DNA of 64,000 nt from Roseicyclus salinarum (lineage in GTDB: Bacteria > Pseudomonadota > Alphaproteobacteria > Rhodobacterales > Rhodobacteraceae). The notes beneath the pieces are model-generated. The model was not told the DNA's origin. It saw only the letters and a list, made by a program, of their open reading frames with translations, and ran no database searches. Numbering within the stretch: the stretch's first letter is position 1; every line of letters begins with the position of its first letter. Shown here one piece after another: positions 22,596 through 30,143 of this stretch. The position numbers were made by a program, and so were the translations under genes. Location: the NCBI RefSeq assembly GCF_029624655.1, contig NZ_JARRSA010000009.1:92012-156011 (forward strand). Direction: 5' to 3'.

Positions 22596-23526
22596 GCGCG
22601 GCACCGCCGGGGCCCCGCCCCCCGTGCAGGAGAACCTCCAGATCGCCGCGCGCCTGCGGGAATACGCCGGACTTCTGGAGGCCCAGGGCGAGGACGGCTT
22701 TCGCGTGGCGGCGTTCCGCACCGCGGCCCACGGCATCGAGACCTCGCCCGAGCCGCTGCGCCGCCTCTTCGAGAGCGGCGGCACCGGCGCGCTGATCGCG
22801 CTTCGAGGGATCGGGCGGGGCATCGCGGCGGCGATCGCCGAATTGCTGACGACGGGGCAATGGCGGCAGCTCGAGCGCCTGAAGGGCAGCCTGTCGCCGG
22901 AGGATCTCTTTCGCACCATACCGGGCATCGGCCCGGAACTCGCGCGACGCCTCGTCGATACGCTCGACGTCGAGACGCTGGAGGACCTCGAGACGGCGCT
23001 GCGCCTGGACAGGACGCAGGTGCCGGGGATCGGCCCGCGCCGTCGCGAGGCGATCCTCGCCGCGCTGGAGCAGCGGCTTGCGCGGATGCGGCGCGGGGCG
23101 GCGCCCTGTGGCAAGGGCGTGCCGCCCGTGTCGCTCCTGCTCGACGCCGACGCGCTCTACCGCGCGCGGGCGGAGGCCGGGGATCTCAGGCGCATCGCGC
23201 CGCGGCGGTTCAACCCCACGGGCGAGGCGTGGCTGCCGATCATGCACGCGCGCCGCGGCGACTGGCACCTGACGGTCCTGTTCTCGAACACCGCGCGAGC
23301 GCACGAGCTGGACCGGACGGGGGACTGGGTCGTGATCTACTTCCACGACACCGACGGCCCGGAGGAACGCTGCACCGTCGTGACCGAACGGCGCGGCGTC
23401 CTTGCCGGCAAGCGCGTCGTGCGCGGCCGCGAGGACGAGTGCCTGAGGCACTACGCGGCCAGTCCCGGCGGGGACGCGCCCGCCGATGCCGGCGCGCCCT
23501 CCGGCGCGGGCGGGCCCAGGCACTGA
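22588..23526 (+). CDS. PolX N-terminal-like helix-hairpin-helix protein without polymerase domain
   Basis: A 312-residue protein. Residues about 12-75 resemble the 8-kDa lyase domain of family X DNA polymerases (NLQIAARLREYAGLLEAQGE, then FRVAAFRTAAHGIE), and residues about 75-165 contain helix-hairpin-helix motifs (RGIGRGIAAAIAEL, IPGIGPELARRLVDTLDV, VPGIGPRRREAILAAL). The nucleotidyltransferase and PHP domains of PolX are absent. The C-terminal half ([40 protein letters not shown]) is a separate domain of unknown function that I do not recognise by name. It is coupled to the GroEL-like gene by an eight-base overlap. DNA binding is probable; catalysis is not evident. Confidence 0.75.
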   Translation: MPERGTAGAPPPVQENLQIAARLREYAGLLEAQGEDGFRVAAFRTAAHGIETSPEPLRRLFESGGTGALIALRGIGRGIAAAIAELLTTGQWRQLERLKGSLSPEDLFRTIPGIGPELARRLVDTLDVETLEDLETALRLDRTQVPGIGPRRREAILAALEQRLARMRRGAAPCGKGVPPVSLLLDADALYRARAEAGDLRRIAPRRFNPTGEAWLPIMHARRGDWHLTVLFSNTARAHELDRTGDWVVIYFHDTDGPEERCTVVTERRGVLAGKRVVRGREDECLRHYAASPGGDAPADAGAPSGAGGPRH

Positions 23527-23571
23527 ACCCGCCATTGAACCCTTTCACTGAACCCGGTCACTGAACCGCGA
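23521..23571. repeat. Four imperfect 13-bp repeats spanning two convergent stop codons
   Basis: CACTGAACC-type units begin at 23521, 23533 (CATTGAACC), 23546 and 23559. The first unit supplies the stop of the helix-hairpin-helix gene, and the third and fourth frame the stop of the BON gene on the other strand. No hairpin is evident; replication slippage is a likely origin. Confidence 0.6.
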
Positions 23572-24205
23572 GGTCGTCCACCACCTTCGTCACGCCCGGC
23601 GCGGCCCATGCCGCGCGCTCCGCGCTTCTGCGCTCGCCGAGATAGCGGACGTTTCCCTTCAGCGTGACGATGCCGTCCTGCACGGCGACGCGGATACCCG
23701 AGGCGTCGAGTTCCGCATCGCGCATGAGCGCCTTGCGGATCCGGTCGGCGACGTCCTCGGCCGAGACGGCGGGCCTGACCTTCAGATCGTTGTCGATGCC
23801 GGTCACGCCCGTCAGCTTGGCGATGGCGCGTTCCGCCGCATCCGCCTGGTAGCGCCACTCGACGTCGCCCTCCAGGCTCACCCGCCCCTTGGAGACGGTG
23901 ACATGGATCCGCTCGTCCGGGATCGACGTGTGCCAGCGCAGCGTGTTGGCGATGCGCTTCGCGATCTCGTCGTCCGCCGTGATGTGGGCGCCGATGGGGC
24001 GCACCTCGATCTCGTCCGCGATGGCGCGCACGCCGACCACGTTCTCCACGATGTCCATCGCCGTGAGCTTGTCGCTGTAGCTGCGGACATGGCCCGTCAG
24101 GGTCACCACCCCCTGATCGACGGCCACGCCGATATCGGCCGCATCGATGCTCGGCTCGAAGTCGAGCTCGTCGATGATGTCCAGCCGCAGTTGCTTGTCG
24201 GTCAT
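23558..24205 (-). CDS. Triple BON-domain protein
   Basis: A 215-residue protein made of three BON repeats, each with the pattern VxDGxVTLxGxVxxxxxxxxAE: VAVDQGVVTLTGHVRSYSDK, VTVSKGRVSLEGDVEWRYQA and VAVQDGIVTLKGNVRYLGER. BON domains bind phospholipids or other hydrophobic ligands, and OsmY is the periplasmic model. No signal peptide is present with the ATG at 24205, chosen because GGAGGAAGAG lies directly before it; a start at 24217 would add only four residues. Cytoplasmic three-BON proteins of this kind recur in stress clusters. A Crp/Fnr-type site lies about 66 bases before the start. Confidence 0.88.
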   Translation of the reverse strand: MTDKQLRLDIIDELDFEPSIDAADIGVAVDQGVVTLTGHVRSYSDKLTAMDIVENVVGVRAIADEIEVRPIGAHITADDEIAKRIANTLRWHTSIPDERIHVTVSKGRVSLEGDVEWRYQADAAERAIAKLTGVTGIDNDLKVRPAVSAEDVADRIRKALMRDAELDASGIRVAVQDGIVTLKGNVRYLGERRSAERAAWAAPGVTKVVDDLAVQ

Positions 24206-24264
24206 CTCTTCCTCCATCCGGGGTATCGGAGGTGAGATCGTAGGCCTGCCGCGCGCGCGCGGCA

Positions 24265-24278
24265 TTGACCGCCCGCAA
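24265..24278 (-). promoter_or_regulatory. Crp/Fnr-type site before the BON gene
   Basis: Read on the minus strand the bases are TTGCGGGCGGTCAATG; one half site deviates (TTGC). It is centred about 66 bases before the BON start codon, the same distance as at the Host_attach and groEL genes. Confidence 0.5.
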
Positions 24279-24767
24279 CGGCCCGCGCGCGCGGAGGGCT
24301 GCGCGACCGGGACCCACCCTGAATGTCGGGGCTGCCGGCGCCATGTTCGCCAAGGAAACGGCCAAGAACGGTCTGACGCGACAAGGGAGGGATTCGGGCG
24401 CGAACGCGCCGCGCGGAGCACGCAGATCCTCGCCAAAGCGCACAGGAAAACGCGCGATCCCCCCCAATGGGCGCACAAGAATGCGGCAGTTGCCGAAGAC
24501 GCCGCCGCGAACGGCCGCACGGGCTTTCATGCGCCGGTGAACACGGCCAGTCTGGAATTGTCGATGCGCCGGGGTCTGTCTCCTCCCTTCCTTGCTGACC
24601 CTGGGCACGACATGAGAAAACTGCTGGCGACCCACCTCCTCGTCTCTCTTCCAACTGGCTGGGTCGCCAGTTCTTTTTCGGAGTAGAAGCTGGCAGGGCG
24701 CCCCATCGCGCGCCCCGGTCATTGCTCCCTTCCCCCGGGTCCGGCCCGGCAGGACAGGAGCAGGGCC
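24279..24767. other. Gene-free intergenic region with one strong hairpin
   Basis: About 490 bases lie between the BON promoter region and the 2OG-Fe(II) oxygenase gene. Frames here are Arg/Pro-rich and lack recognisable domains. The only clear structure is the hairpin with a T-tract at 24624-24678, which has no plus-strand gene in front of it to terminate. A small RNA gene could occupy this region. Confidence 0.55.
24624..24678 (+). terminator. Intrinsic terminator-like hairpin with anti-Shine-Dalgarno loop
   Basis: CTGGCGACCCA (24624-24634) pairs perfectly with TGGGTCGCCAG (24660-24670), followed by TTCTTTTT. The 25-base loop includes CCTCCTCGTCTCTCTTCC, and ACCTCCT across the stem-loop junction equals the 16S anti-Shine-Dalgarno core. 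No coding gene precedes it on this strand, so it may end a small RNA. Confidence 0.65.
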
Positions 24768-25775
24768 ATGCGCCACCCCGATCATCCCGACGCCCACCAC
24801 GAGCTGTCCCGCGAGCGCCGCATGGGCGGCATCGGCGCGGCAGGCGCGCACGAGGTCGCGCTGATCGACCTGTCGGACTACGAGGACCGCAAGCCCCGGA
24901 TCGCCGACGCGCTCTGGCAGGCCGCGACCACGCTCGGCCTCTTCCAGCTGACAGGCCACGGCATCCCGATCGCCAGCATCGAGGAGGCCTTCGCGCTGTC
25001 CGAGGCGTTCTTCGCCCTGCCCGAGCATCGGAAGGCCGCCCTGCCCCTGCGCCCCGGAACCAATGCCGGCTGGGAATTCAAGTCGCAGGTGCGCCCCTCC
25101 ACCGGCACGCCCGACCAGAAGGAAAGCTACCAGATCACGCGGCCGCGGATGGAAGGGCTCTGGCCCGACCCGGCGGACATCCCGGGATTCCGCGAGACCA
25201 TGCTGGCCTTCGAACGCGCGAACTGGGAAGTCGCGATGAAGGTGCTGTCGTGCTTCGCGCTGAAGCTGGGGTTCGACGAGGACCTCTTCGCCCGCGCCCA
25301 CGATCCCGCCTCGCCCGACTACCAGTCGACGCTCCGGCTGATCCACTACCTGCCCATGCAGGACGCGCGGCCCGAGGATTTCGAGGGCTGGCGCGCGGGC
25401 GCGCATACCGACTTCGACTGCCTGACGCTCCTGCACCAGAAGACCGGACAGGGCGGCCTGCAGGTCTGCCCCGGCCACGCCGCCGAAGACGGCGCGTGGA
25501 CCGACGTGGAGCCGCGCACCGGCATCATCACCTGCAACATCGGCGACATGCTGATGCGCTGGTCGGACGACAGGCTTCTGTCCAACCCGCATCGCGTGCG
25601 GATGCCCCGCGCCGACGAATATCTCGGGCCGCGTTATTCGATCCCCTTCTTCGCGCAGGCCAACAGGGATTTCGTCCTTCAGGGCCCCGACAAGGCCTAT
25701 CCCGCGATCAAGGCGGGCGACTACATCCAGGAGCGGATCCGCGCGAATTACGATGCGCTGAAGGCCCGGCCCTGA
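24768..25775 (+). CDS. Isopenicillin-N-synthase-type 2-oxoglutarate/Fe(II) oxygenase
   Basis: A 335-residue protein of the 2OG-Fe(II) dioxygenase superfamily. The DIOX_N part (VALIDLSDYEDRKPRIADAL; TTLGLFQLTGHGIPIASIEE) precedes the jelly-roll core. The metal ligands are visible as H-T-D in RAGAHTDFDCLTLLHQ, with the distal His in LLSNPHRVRMP, and the 2-oxoglutarate-binding Arg is in PRYSIPFFAQ (R-x-S). Substrate cannot be inferred: these enzymes include ethylene-forming and isopenicillin-like members and many catabolic hydroxylases. GACAGGAGCAGGGCC precedes the ATG. No obvious pathway neighbours. Confidence 0.92.
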   Translation: MRHPDHPDAHHELSRERRMGGIGAAGAHEVALIDLSDYEDRKPRIADALWQAATTLGLFQLTGHGIPIASIEEAFALSEAFFALPEHRKAALPLRPGTNAGWEFKSQVRPSTGTPDQKESYQITRPRMEGLWPDPADIPGFRETMLAFERANWEVAMKVLSCFALKLGFDEDLFARAHDPASPDYQSTLRLIHYLPMQDARPEDFEGWRAGAHTDFDCLTLLHQKTGQGGLQVCPGHAAEDGAWTDVEPRTGIITCNIGDMLMRWSDDRLLSNPHRVRMPRADEYLGPRYSIPFFAQANRDFVLQGPDKAYPAIKAGDYIQERIRANYDALKARP

Positions 25776-25904
25776 GGGTGCGCCCTTCCGAAAATGCGTC
25801 GCACGGGTCACGCCCGAGACACATTCTTTCCCCGCGGCGGGGCCAATCAGGCCGACTTGGACGTGTTGACTGCACCGGTGTCCACGACGCGCCGGAGCAT
25901 CCCG

Positions 25905-26000
25905 ATGCACAAGAAGCCCAAACCAGCACCCCCCCAGGGCGGCCCCCCCGCGAAACCGCGCCCCCTGCCTGTCCGCTTCACCGACTGGGCCAGCATCTGA
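25905..26000 (+). CDS. Possible 31-residue proline-rich microprotein
   Basis: ATG at 25905 follows GGAG at a good distance and encodes MHKKPKPAPPQGGPPAKPRP, then LPVRFTDWASI. The Lys/Pro-rich composition could be chance in GC-rich DNA, but the ribosome-binding site and the non-Arg-rich ending are in its favour. It fills a 250-base gap before the TfoX-like gene. Confidence 0.3.
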   Translation: MHKKPKPAPPQGGPPAKPRPLPVRFTDWASI

Positions 26001-26028
26001 TAGCCTGACCCGCGGGGAGGGCCCGCAG

Positions 26029-26376
26029 ATGACGGACAGACCGGATCCCGGCGACAGGGTAAGCACGATCCGCAACATCGGTCCGGCGATGGAGCGCGCG
26101 TTTGCCGAGGCCGGCATCACGAGCGCCGCGGCCCTGCGCGACATGGGCGCGGACGGCGCCTATGCCCGCCTCGTCGCGGGCGGCCACCCGCCGCACTTCA
26201 TCGGCTACTATGCCCTCGCCATGGGCCTGCAGGGGCGGCCCTGGAACGATTGCCGCGGAGCCGAGAAGGCCGCGCTTCGCGTGCGATTCGACGCGCTGGT
26301 GGCAAGCGCTTCACCGGAGGGGCCTGCCGGGATCGAACGCATCCTCGACGACATCGGGACCGGGCGGCGGCGATGA
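26029..26376 (+). CDS. TfoX C-terminal-domain protein
   Basis: A 115-residue protein consisting of the TfoX/Sxy C-terminal helix-hairpin-helix-like domain: TIRNIGPAMERAFAEAGITS, AAALRDMGADGAYARLVAGG, HFIGYYALAMGLQGRPWNDC. The N-terminal TfoX domain, which in Sxy drives competence gene activation, is absent. Such stand-alone C-domains are widespread in alphaproteobacteria, with unknown role. GGAGGGCCCGCAG precedes the ATG. Confidence 0.85.
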   Translation: MTDRPDPGDRVSTIRNIGPAMERAFAEAGITSAAALRDMGADGAYARLVAGGHPPHFIGYYALAMGLQGRPWNDCRGAEKAALRVRFDALVASASPEGPAGIERILDDIGTGRRR

Positions 26377-26472
26377 CCCTCGCGGGAGGCGCGCCCTGCC
26401 CGCCCACATGGATGCGGGCAGGAACCCACGGGCGCCGCAACGGGTTCGCCTTCCAACAGGAAGGAGACCGCA

Positions 26473-26649
26473 ATGGACATTCTGCGCATCGTCGCCGCCA
26501 TCGTGCTGCCACCCCTCGGCGTCTTTCTCGAGGTCGGGCTCGGCAAGCACTTCTGGATCAACGTGCTGCTGACGCTTCTGGGCTACGTGCCCGGCATCGT
26601 GCACGCCGTCTACATCATCCTGCGGGAGCCGAGGGGCGTCAGATCATGA
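26473..26649 (+). CDS. YqaE/Pmp3 family small membrane protein
   Basis: A 58-residue protein with two hydrophobic helices: MDILRIVAAIVLPPLGVFLE and FWINVLLTLLGYVPGIVHAV, then [12 protein letters not shown]. The LPPLGVFLxxG and LTLLGYxPGIxHAxY motifs define the Pmp3/UPF0057 family of stress-induced inner-membrane proteins that affect membrane potential in yeast. AGGAAGGAGACCG precedes the start. The stop overlaps the next start (ATGA at 26646). Confidence 0.95.
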   Translation: MDILRIVAAIVLPPLGVFLEVGLGKHFWINVLLTLLGYVPGIVHAVYIILREPRGVRS

Positions 26650-27065
26650 CCCCCGAGGACCGCCAACTGCAGAAGCTCGAGCGTCTTGCCGGGCAACTGG
26701 ACGCCGCCTTCCGCGTGCCCGGCACTGGGATCCGCATCGGCTACGATTCGATAGTGGGCCTGATACCGGGCGTCGGCGACACGCTGGCGCTGCTGCCCGC
26801 CGCCTACATCCTGAACGAGGCGCGCAAGCTGGGCGCTTCGAGGGGCGTCCTTGCGCGGATGGCGGGCAATACGGGCATCGACTGGGTGATCGGGGCGATC
26901 CCGCTCGTAGGCGACCTGTTCGACGTGGGTTGGAAGGCCAACCGCCGGAACGTGGCCCTTCTGCGGCAGGACCTGCAGCGCCGGGGGCGCCTCGGGCATG
27001 AAAAAGGGGCGGACAAACGCCCGCCCCCTGATCGTGCCTCCGGCCGCAGGCCGCTCGAGGCTTAG
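26646..27065 (+). CDS. DUF4112 family protein
   Basis: A 139-residue protein starting [20 protein letters not shown]. The core [40 protein letters not shown] and [20 protein letters not shown] is characteristic of DUF4112, with two amphipathic or membrane-associated Gly-rich segments. It is translationally coupled to the Pmp3 gene. The last 20 or so codons double as the ndk terminator on the opposite strand and the final four bases overlap the ndk stop, so the polar tail ([12 protein letters not shown]) may be a by-product of that overlap. Confidence 0.88.
   Translation: MTPEDRQLQKLERLAGQLDAAFRVPGTGIRIGYDSIVGLIPGVGDTLALLPAAYILNEARKLGASRGVLARMAGNTGIDWVIGAIPLVGDLFDVGWKANRRNVALLRQDLQRRGRLGHEKGADKRPPPDRASGRRPLEA
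27001..27027 (-). terminator. Intrinsic terminator of ndk
   Basis: On the minus strand GGGGCGG (27027-27021) pairs with CCGCCCC (27012-27006) around an eight-base loop, followed by TTTTT (27005-27001). It lies 35 bases beyond the ndk stop, inside the 3' end of the convergent DUF4112 gene. Confidence 0.85.
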
Positions 27066-27484
27066 CCGGTGATTTCCATGCCGGCGAAGAAATACGCGAT
27101 CTCCTCGGCCGCGGTCTCGGGCGCGTCCGAGCCATGCACCGAGTTCTCGCCCTTGGACAGCGCGAAGTCCTTGCGGATGGTGCCCTCGGCCGCCTCGGCG
27201 GGGTCCGTCGCGCCCATCACGTCGCGGTAGGTCGCGATCGCGTCCTCGCCCTCCAGCACCTGCACGACGACCGGCTCGGAAACCATGAAGTCGACCAGTT
27301 CGCCGAAGAACGGGCGCTCGCGGTGCACGCCGTAGAAGTGCTCGGCCTGGGCGCGGGTCATGTGGATGCGCTTCTGGGCGACGATGCGCAGGCCGGCGGC
27401 CTCGATCTTGGCGTTGATCGCGCCGGTGAGGTTGCGCTTGGTGGCGTCGGGCTTGAGGATCGAGAAGGTGCGTTGAACGGCCAT
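27062..27484 (-). CDS. ndk: Nucleoside diphosphate kinase
   Basis: A 140-residue enzyme that exchanges the terminal phosphate between nucleoside triphosphates and diphosphates. The start at 27484 ([20 protein letters not shown]) is the conserved family N-terminus; longer frames add unrelated residues. The catalytic histidine lies in [19 protein letters not shown] (consensus NxxHGSDS). [19 protein letters not shown] is also diagnostic. It is monocistronic with a clear downstream terminator and is convergent with DUF4112 (four-base overlap). Confidence 0.98.
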   Translation of the reverse strand: MAVQRTFSILKPDATKRNLTGAINAKIEAAGLRIVAQKRIHMTRAQAEHFYGVHRERPFFGELVDFMVSEPVVVQVLEGEDAIATYRDVMGATDPAEAAEGTIRKDFALSKGENSVHGSDAPETAAEEIAYFFAGMEITG

Positions 27485-27611
27485 GTGGTGCTCCATCGGG
27501 AAAGAGTTCGGCGCGCAGGTAGCATGAGGGTCCGGCATTGGAAACCCGCCCGTTGCCTCGCTGCGCGCGAGGCACGTTGACACTCTGCCCGGCGGCCTTC
27601 AAACCGCGCCC

Positions 27612-29459
27612 ATGCTCAGGATCGAGGACATCTCATATGCCGTCGCGGGCCGCCCCCTCCTTGAGAGCGCGAGCGCCACGATTCCCGCCGGCCACAAGGT
27701 GGGCATCGTCGGGCGCAACGGCGCCGGAAAGACCACGCTCTTCCGGCTGATCCGGGGCGAACTGACGCTGGACGGCGGCGCCATCACCCTGCCCGCGCGC
27801 GCCCGCATCGGCGGCGTCGCGCAGGAGGTGCCGGGCTCGGAGGTCTCGCTTCTGGACACCGTGCTGGAGGCCGACACCGAGCGCGCGTCGCTCATGGCCG
27901 AACAAAGCGACGACCCCGCCCGCATCGCCGAGATCCAGACCCGCCTCGCCGACATCGACGCGTGGTCCGCCGAGGCGCGGGCGTCGTCCATCCTCAAGGG
28001 CCTCGGCTTCACCGACGCCGAGCAGCGCATGCCGTGCTCGGCCTTTTCGGGCGGCTGGCGGATGCGGGTGGCGCTGGCCGGGGTTCTCTTTGCCGAACCC
28101 GACCTCCTGCTGCTGGACGAGCCGACGAACTACCTCGACCTCGAGGGCGCCCTGTGGCTGGAAAGCTACCTGCAGCGCTATCCGCACACGGTGCTCATCA
28201 TCAGCCACGACAGGGGCCTCCTGAACCGCGCGGTCGATCACATCCTGCATCTCGAGGGGCGCAAGCTGACGCTCTACACGGGCGGCTACGACGCCTTCGC
28301 CCGCGCCCGCGCCGAGACGCGCGCGGTGCAGGCCGCCGCCGCCAAGAAACAGGACGCGCAGCGCGCGCACCTGCAAAGCTTCGTGGACCGCTTCAAGGCC
28401 AAGGCCTCCAAGGCTCGGCAGGCGCAGTCGCGCGTCAAGATGCTGGAAAAGATGGAGCCGATCCGCGCCCCCGAGGATGCCGCGCGCACGGTCTTCGGCT
28501 TTCCCGAACCAGAAGAGCTTTCGCCGCCCATCGTGAACCTCGAGGGCGCGGCGGCGGGCTATGACGGCAAGCCGGTCCTGAACCGCCTGTCATTGCGCAT
28601 CGACCAGGACGACCGGATCGCGCTCCTGGGGCGGAACGGCGAAGGAAAGTCCACGCTTTCCAAGCTTCTGGCGTCCAAACTTAAACCTCTGGACGGCACC
28701 GTCACGACCGCCTCCAAGTTGCGGGTCGGCTACTTCGCGCAGCACCAGGTGGACGAGCTGCACATCGACGAGACGCCGCTTCAGCACATCCGCCGCGAGC
28801 GTCCTGACGAGGCGCCGGCGAGGCTGCGCGCGCGCCTTGCGGGCTTCGGCCTCGGGGCGGACCAGGCCGAGACCGTCGTGGCCAAGCTTTCGGGCGGGCA
28901 GAAGGCGCGGCTGTCGCTGCTTCTGGCCACGCTCGACGCGCCGCACCTGCTGATCCTCGACGAGCCGACGAACCACCTCGACATCGAAAGCCGCGAGGCG
29001 CTGGTCGAGGCGCTGACCGCCTATTCCGGCGCAGTGGTCCTCGTCAGCCACGACATGCACCTTCTCGGCCTCGTCGCCGACCGGCTCTGGCTGGTCAAGG
29101 ACGGCGAGGTTGCGCCCTATGACGGCGACCTCGAAAGCTATCGCCGCCTCCTGCTCAAGGGCGACGAGAAGCCTGCGAAACCGGAGAAGGCGAAGCCCAA
29201 GCCCGCGCCGGTGTCGAAGGACCGTCTGAAGGAACTTCGCTCCGAGGTGCGGCAGGCCGAGATGCGCCTGCAGAAGATCGAGGACATGCGCGAGAAGCTT
29301 GCCAAGAAGCTCGCCGATCCCGAGCTCTACGAGACCGAGCGCGCGGGCGACCTCGGCGTCTGGCAGAGGAAATACGCCGAAGTCATGGACGGCCTCTCGC
29401 GGGCCGAGGCGCTCTGGGTCGCGGCGGCCGAACGGCTGGAGGAAGCCGAGGCGCGCTAG
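27612..29459 (+). CDS. ABC-F family ATPase (Uup/YheS-like)
   Basis: A 615-residue soluble protein with two ABC ATPase cassettes and no membrane domain. Cassette 1: Walker A GRNGAGKTT (residues about 35-43), signature FSGGWRMRVALA, Walker B LLLLDEPTNYLD. Cassette 2: GRNGEGKST, signature LSGGQKARLSLL, LLILDEPTNHLD. The interdomain linker is rich in Lys/Arg/Gln, as in ABC-F translation factors, and the C-terminus (from about residue 520) is a Lys/Glu coiled coil. ABC-F proteins bind the ribosomal E site to relieve stalling. Convergent four-base overlap with the next gene. Confidence 0.96.
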   Translation: MLRIEDISYAVAGRPLLESASATIPAGHKVGIVGRNGAGKTTLFRLIRGELTLDGGAITLPARARIGGVAQEVPGSEVSLLDTVLEADTERASLMAEQSDDPARIAEIQTRLADIDAWSAEARASSILKGLGFTDAEQRMPCSAFSGGWRMRVALAGVLFAEPDLLLLDEPTNYLDLEGALWLESYLQRYPHTVLIISHDRGLLNRAVDHILHLEGRKLTLYTGGYDAFARARAETRAVQAAAAKKQDAQRAHLQSFVDRFKAKASKARQAQSRVKMLEKMEPIRAPEDAARTVFGFPEPEELSPPIVNLEGAAAGYDGKPVLNRLSLRIDQDDRIALLGRNGEGKSTLSKLLASKLKPLDGTVTTASKLRVGYFAQHQVDELHIDETPLQHIRRERPDEAPARLRARLAGFGLGADQAETVVAKLSGGQKARLSLLLATLDAPHLLILDEPTNHLDIESREALVEALTAYSGAVVLVSHDMHLLGLVADRLWLVKDGEVAPYDGDLESYRRLLLKGDEKPAKPEKAKPKPAPVSKDRLKELRSEVRQAEMRLQKIEDMREKLAKKLADPELYETERAGDLGVWQRKYAEVMDGLSRAEALWVAAAERLEEAEAR

Positions 29460-30025
29460 GACGCGGCCCGGTCCGCCACCTCCAGCGCGACGAGACCCGG
29501 CGGCACGCAGGGCACAAGCAGGATGGCCGCGCCCGCGTCGCCGAAGACAGCCTGCGCCGCCTGCCCGTCCTGTCCTTGCTGCCCCTGGGCCACGAAGCGC
29601 ACGACGGCGCCTTCGATGTCGTGCGCGGTGGCGACGATCCGGCGTTGGCCGCCCGCCTCCCGCTCGCTGTCGATGTCGAGCGTCAGGACCACCTCGCCCT
29701 CCGGCGCCAGCGCGATCAGGGCGATGTCGAGCGCGCGCGCGCCGTCCGGGACCGGCGCGACCTCGGCCGGACCGCTTGTCACGCGGACCTCGGCGGGATG
29801 AAGCGTTCCGCCGCCGCCGTATTCGGTATCGATCACCACGCGCCCCTGCGACGGTCCGAAATCGACCGTCAGACGCCCCGAGACGGCATCGCAGCCACCG
29901 GCATGGCGCACGAGGATGAGGTCGAAGGCGCTGCCGTCCTGCACGAAGACCTCGAGGACCGCCTCCTGCGCATGGGCGGGCATGGCCGCCAGAGCCGCGG
30001 CCGGAAGAAGGTGGCGAAGCTGCAT
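29456..30025 (-). CDS. Secreted hypothetical protein (aggregation-factor-core-like)
   Basis: A 189-residue protein with a signal peptide (MQLRHLLPAAALAAMPAHAQ, cut after AHA). The mature part is beta-rich with alternating hydrophobic and polar residues, including FDLILVRHAGGCDAVSGRLT and PSQGRVVIDTEYGGGGTLHP. It resembles proteins annotated in this bacterial group as 'aggregation factor core', a weak name with no proven function. No catalytic motif is seen. Stop codons of this gene and the ABC-F gene share CTAG. Confidence 0.75.
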   Translation of the reverse strand: MQLRHLLPAAALAAMPAHAQEAVLEVFVQDGSAFDLILVRHAGGCDAVSGRLTVDFGPSQGRVVIDTEYGGGGTLHPAEVRVTSGPAEVAPVPDGARALDIALIALAPEGEVVLTLDIDSEREAGGQRRIVATAHDIEGAVVRFVAQGQQGQDGQAAQAVFGDAGAAILLVPCVPPGLVALEVADRAAS

Positions 30026-30143
30026 GGGCCTGCGCGTCCTTGTGTCGGGTCGCCGAAAGGCTAGCGCGCGGAAGCCCGCGCGCAAAGCCCTGTCCCGCCT
30101 CGCCCCTTGCGGCACGCGGCCGAACCTGCCACAGCCCGGCCCC

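Noticed and set aside
20997..23114. A 705-residue minus-strand frame opposite the GroEL-like gene
   Set aside because: GroEL is unambiguous on the plus strand; the antisense frame is open because of codon bias.
24147..24686. Plus-strand frames in the BON/oxygenase gap
   Set aside because: No ribosome-binding site or domain; they cross the terminator-like hairpin and the antisense of BON.
27574..27611. Possible Crp/Fnr site (TTGACAC...) before the ABC-F gene
   Set aside because: Only one half site is present; no TCAA partner at six-base spacing.
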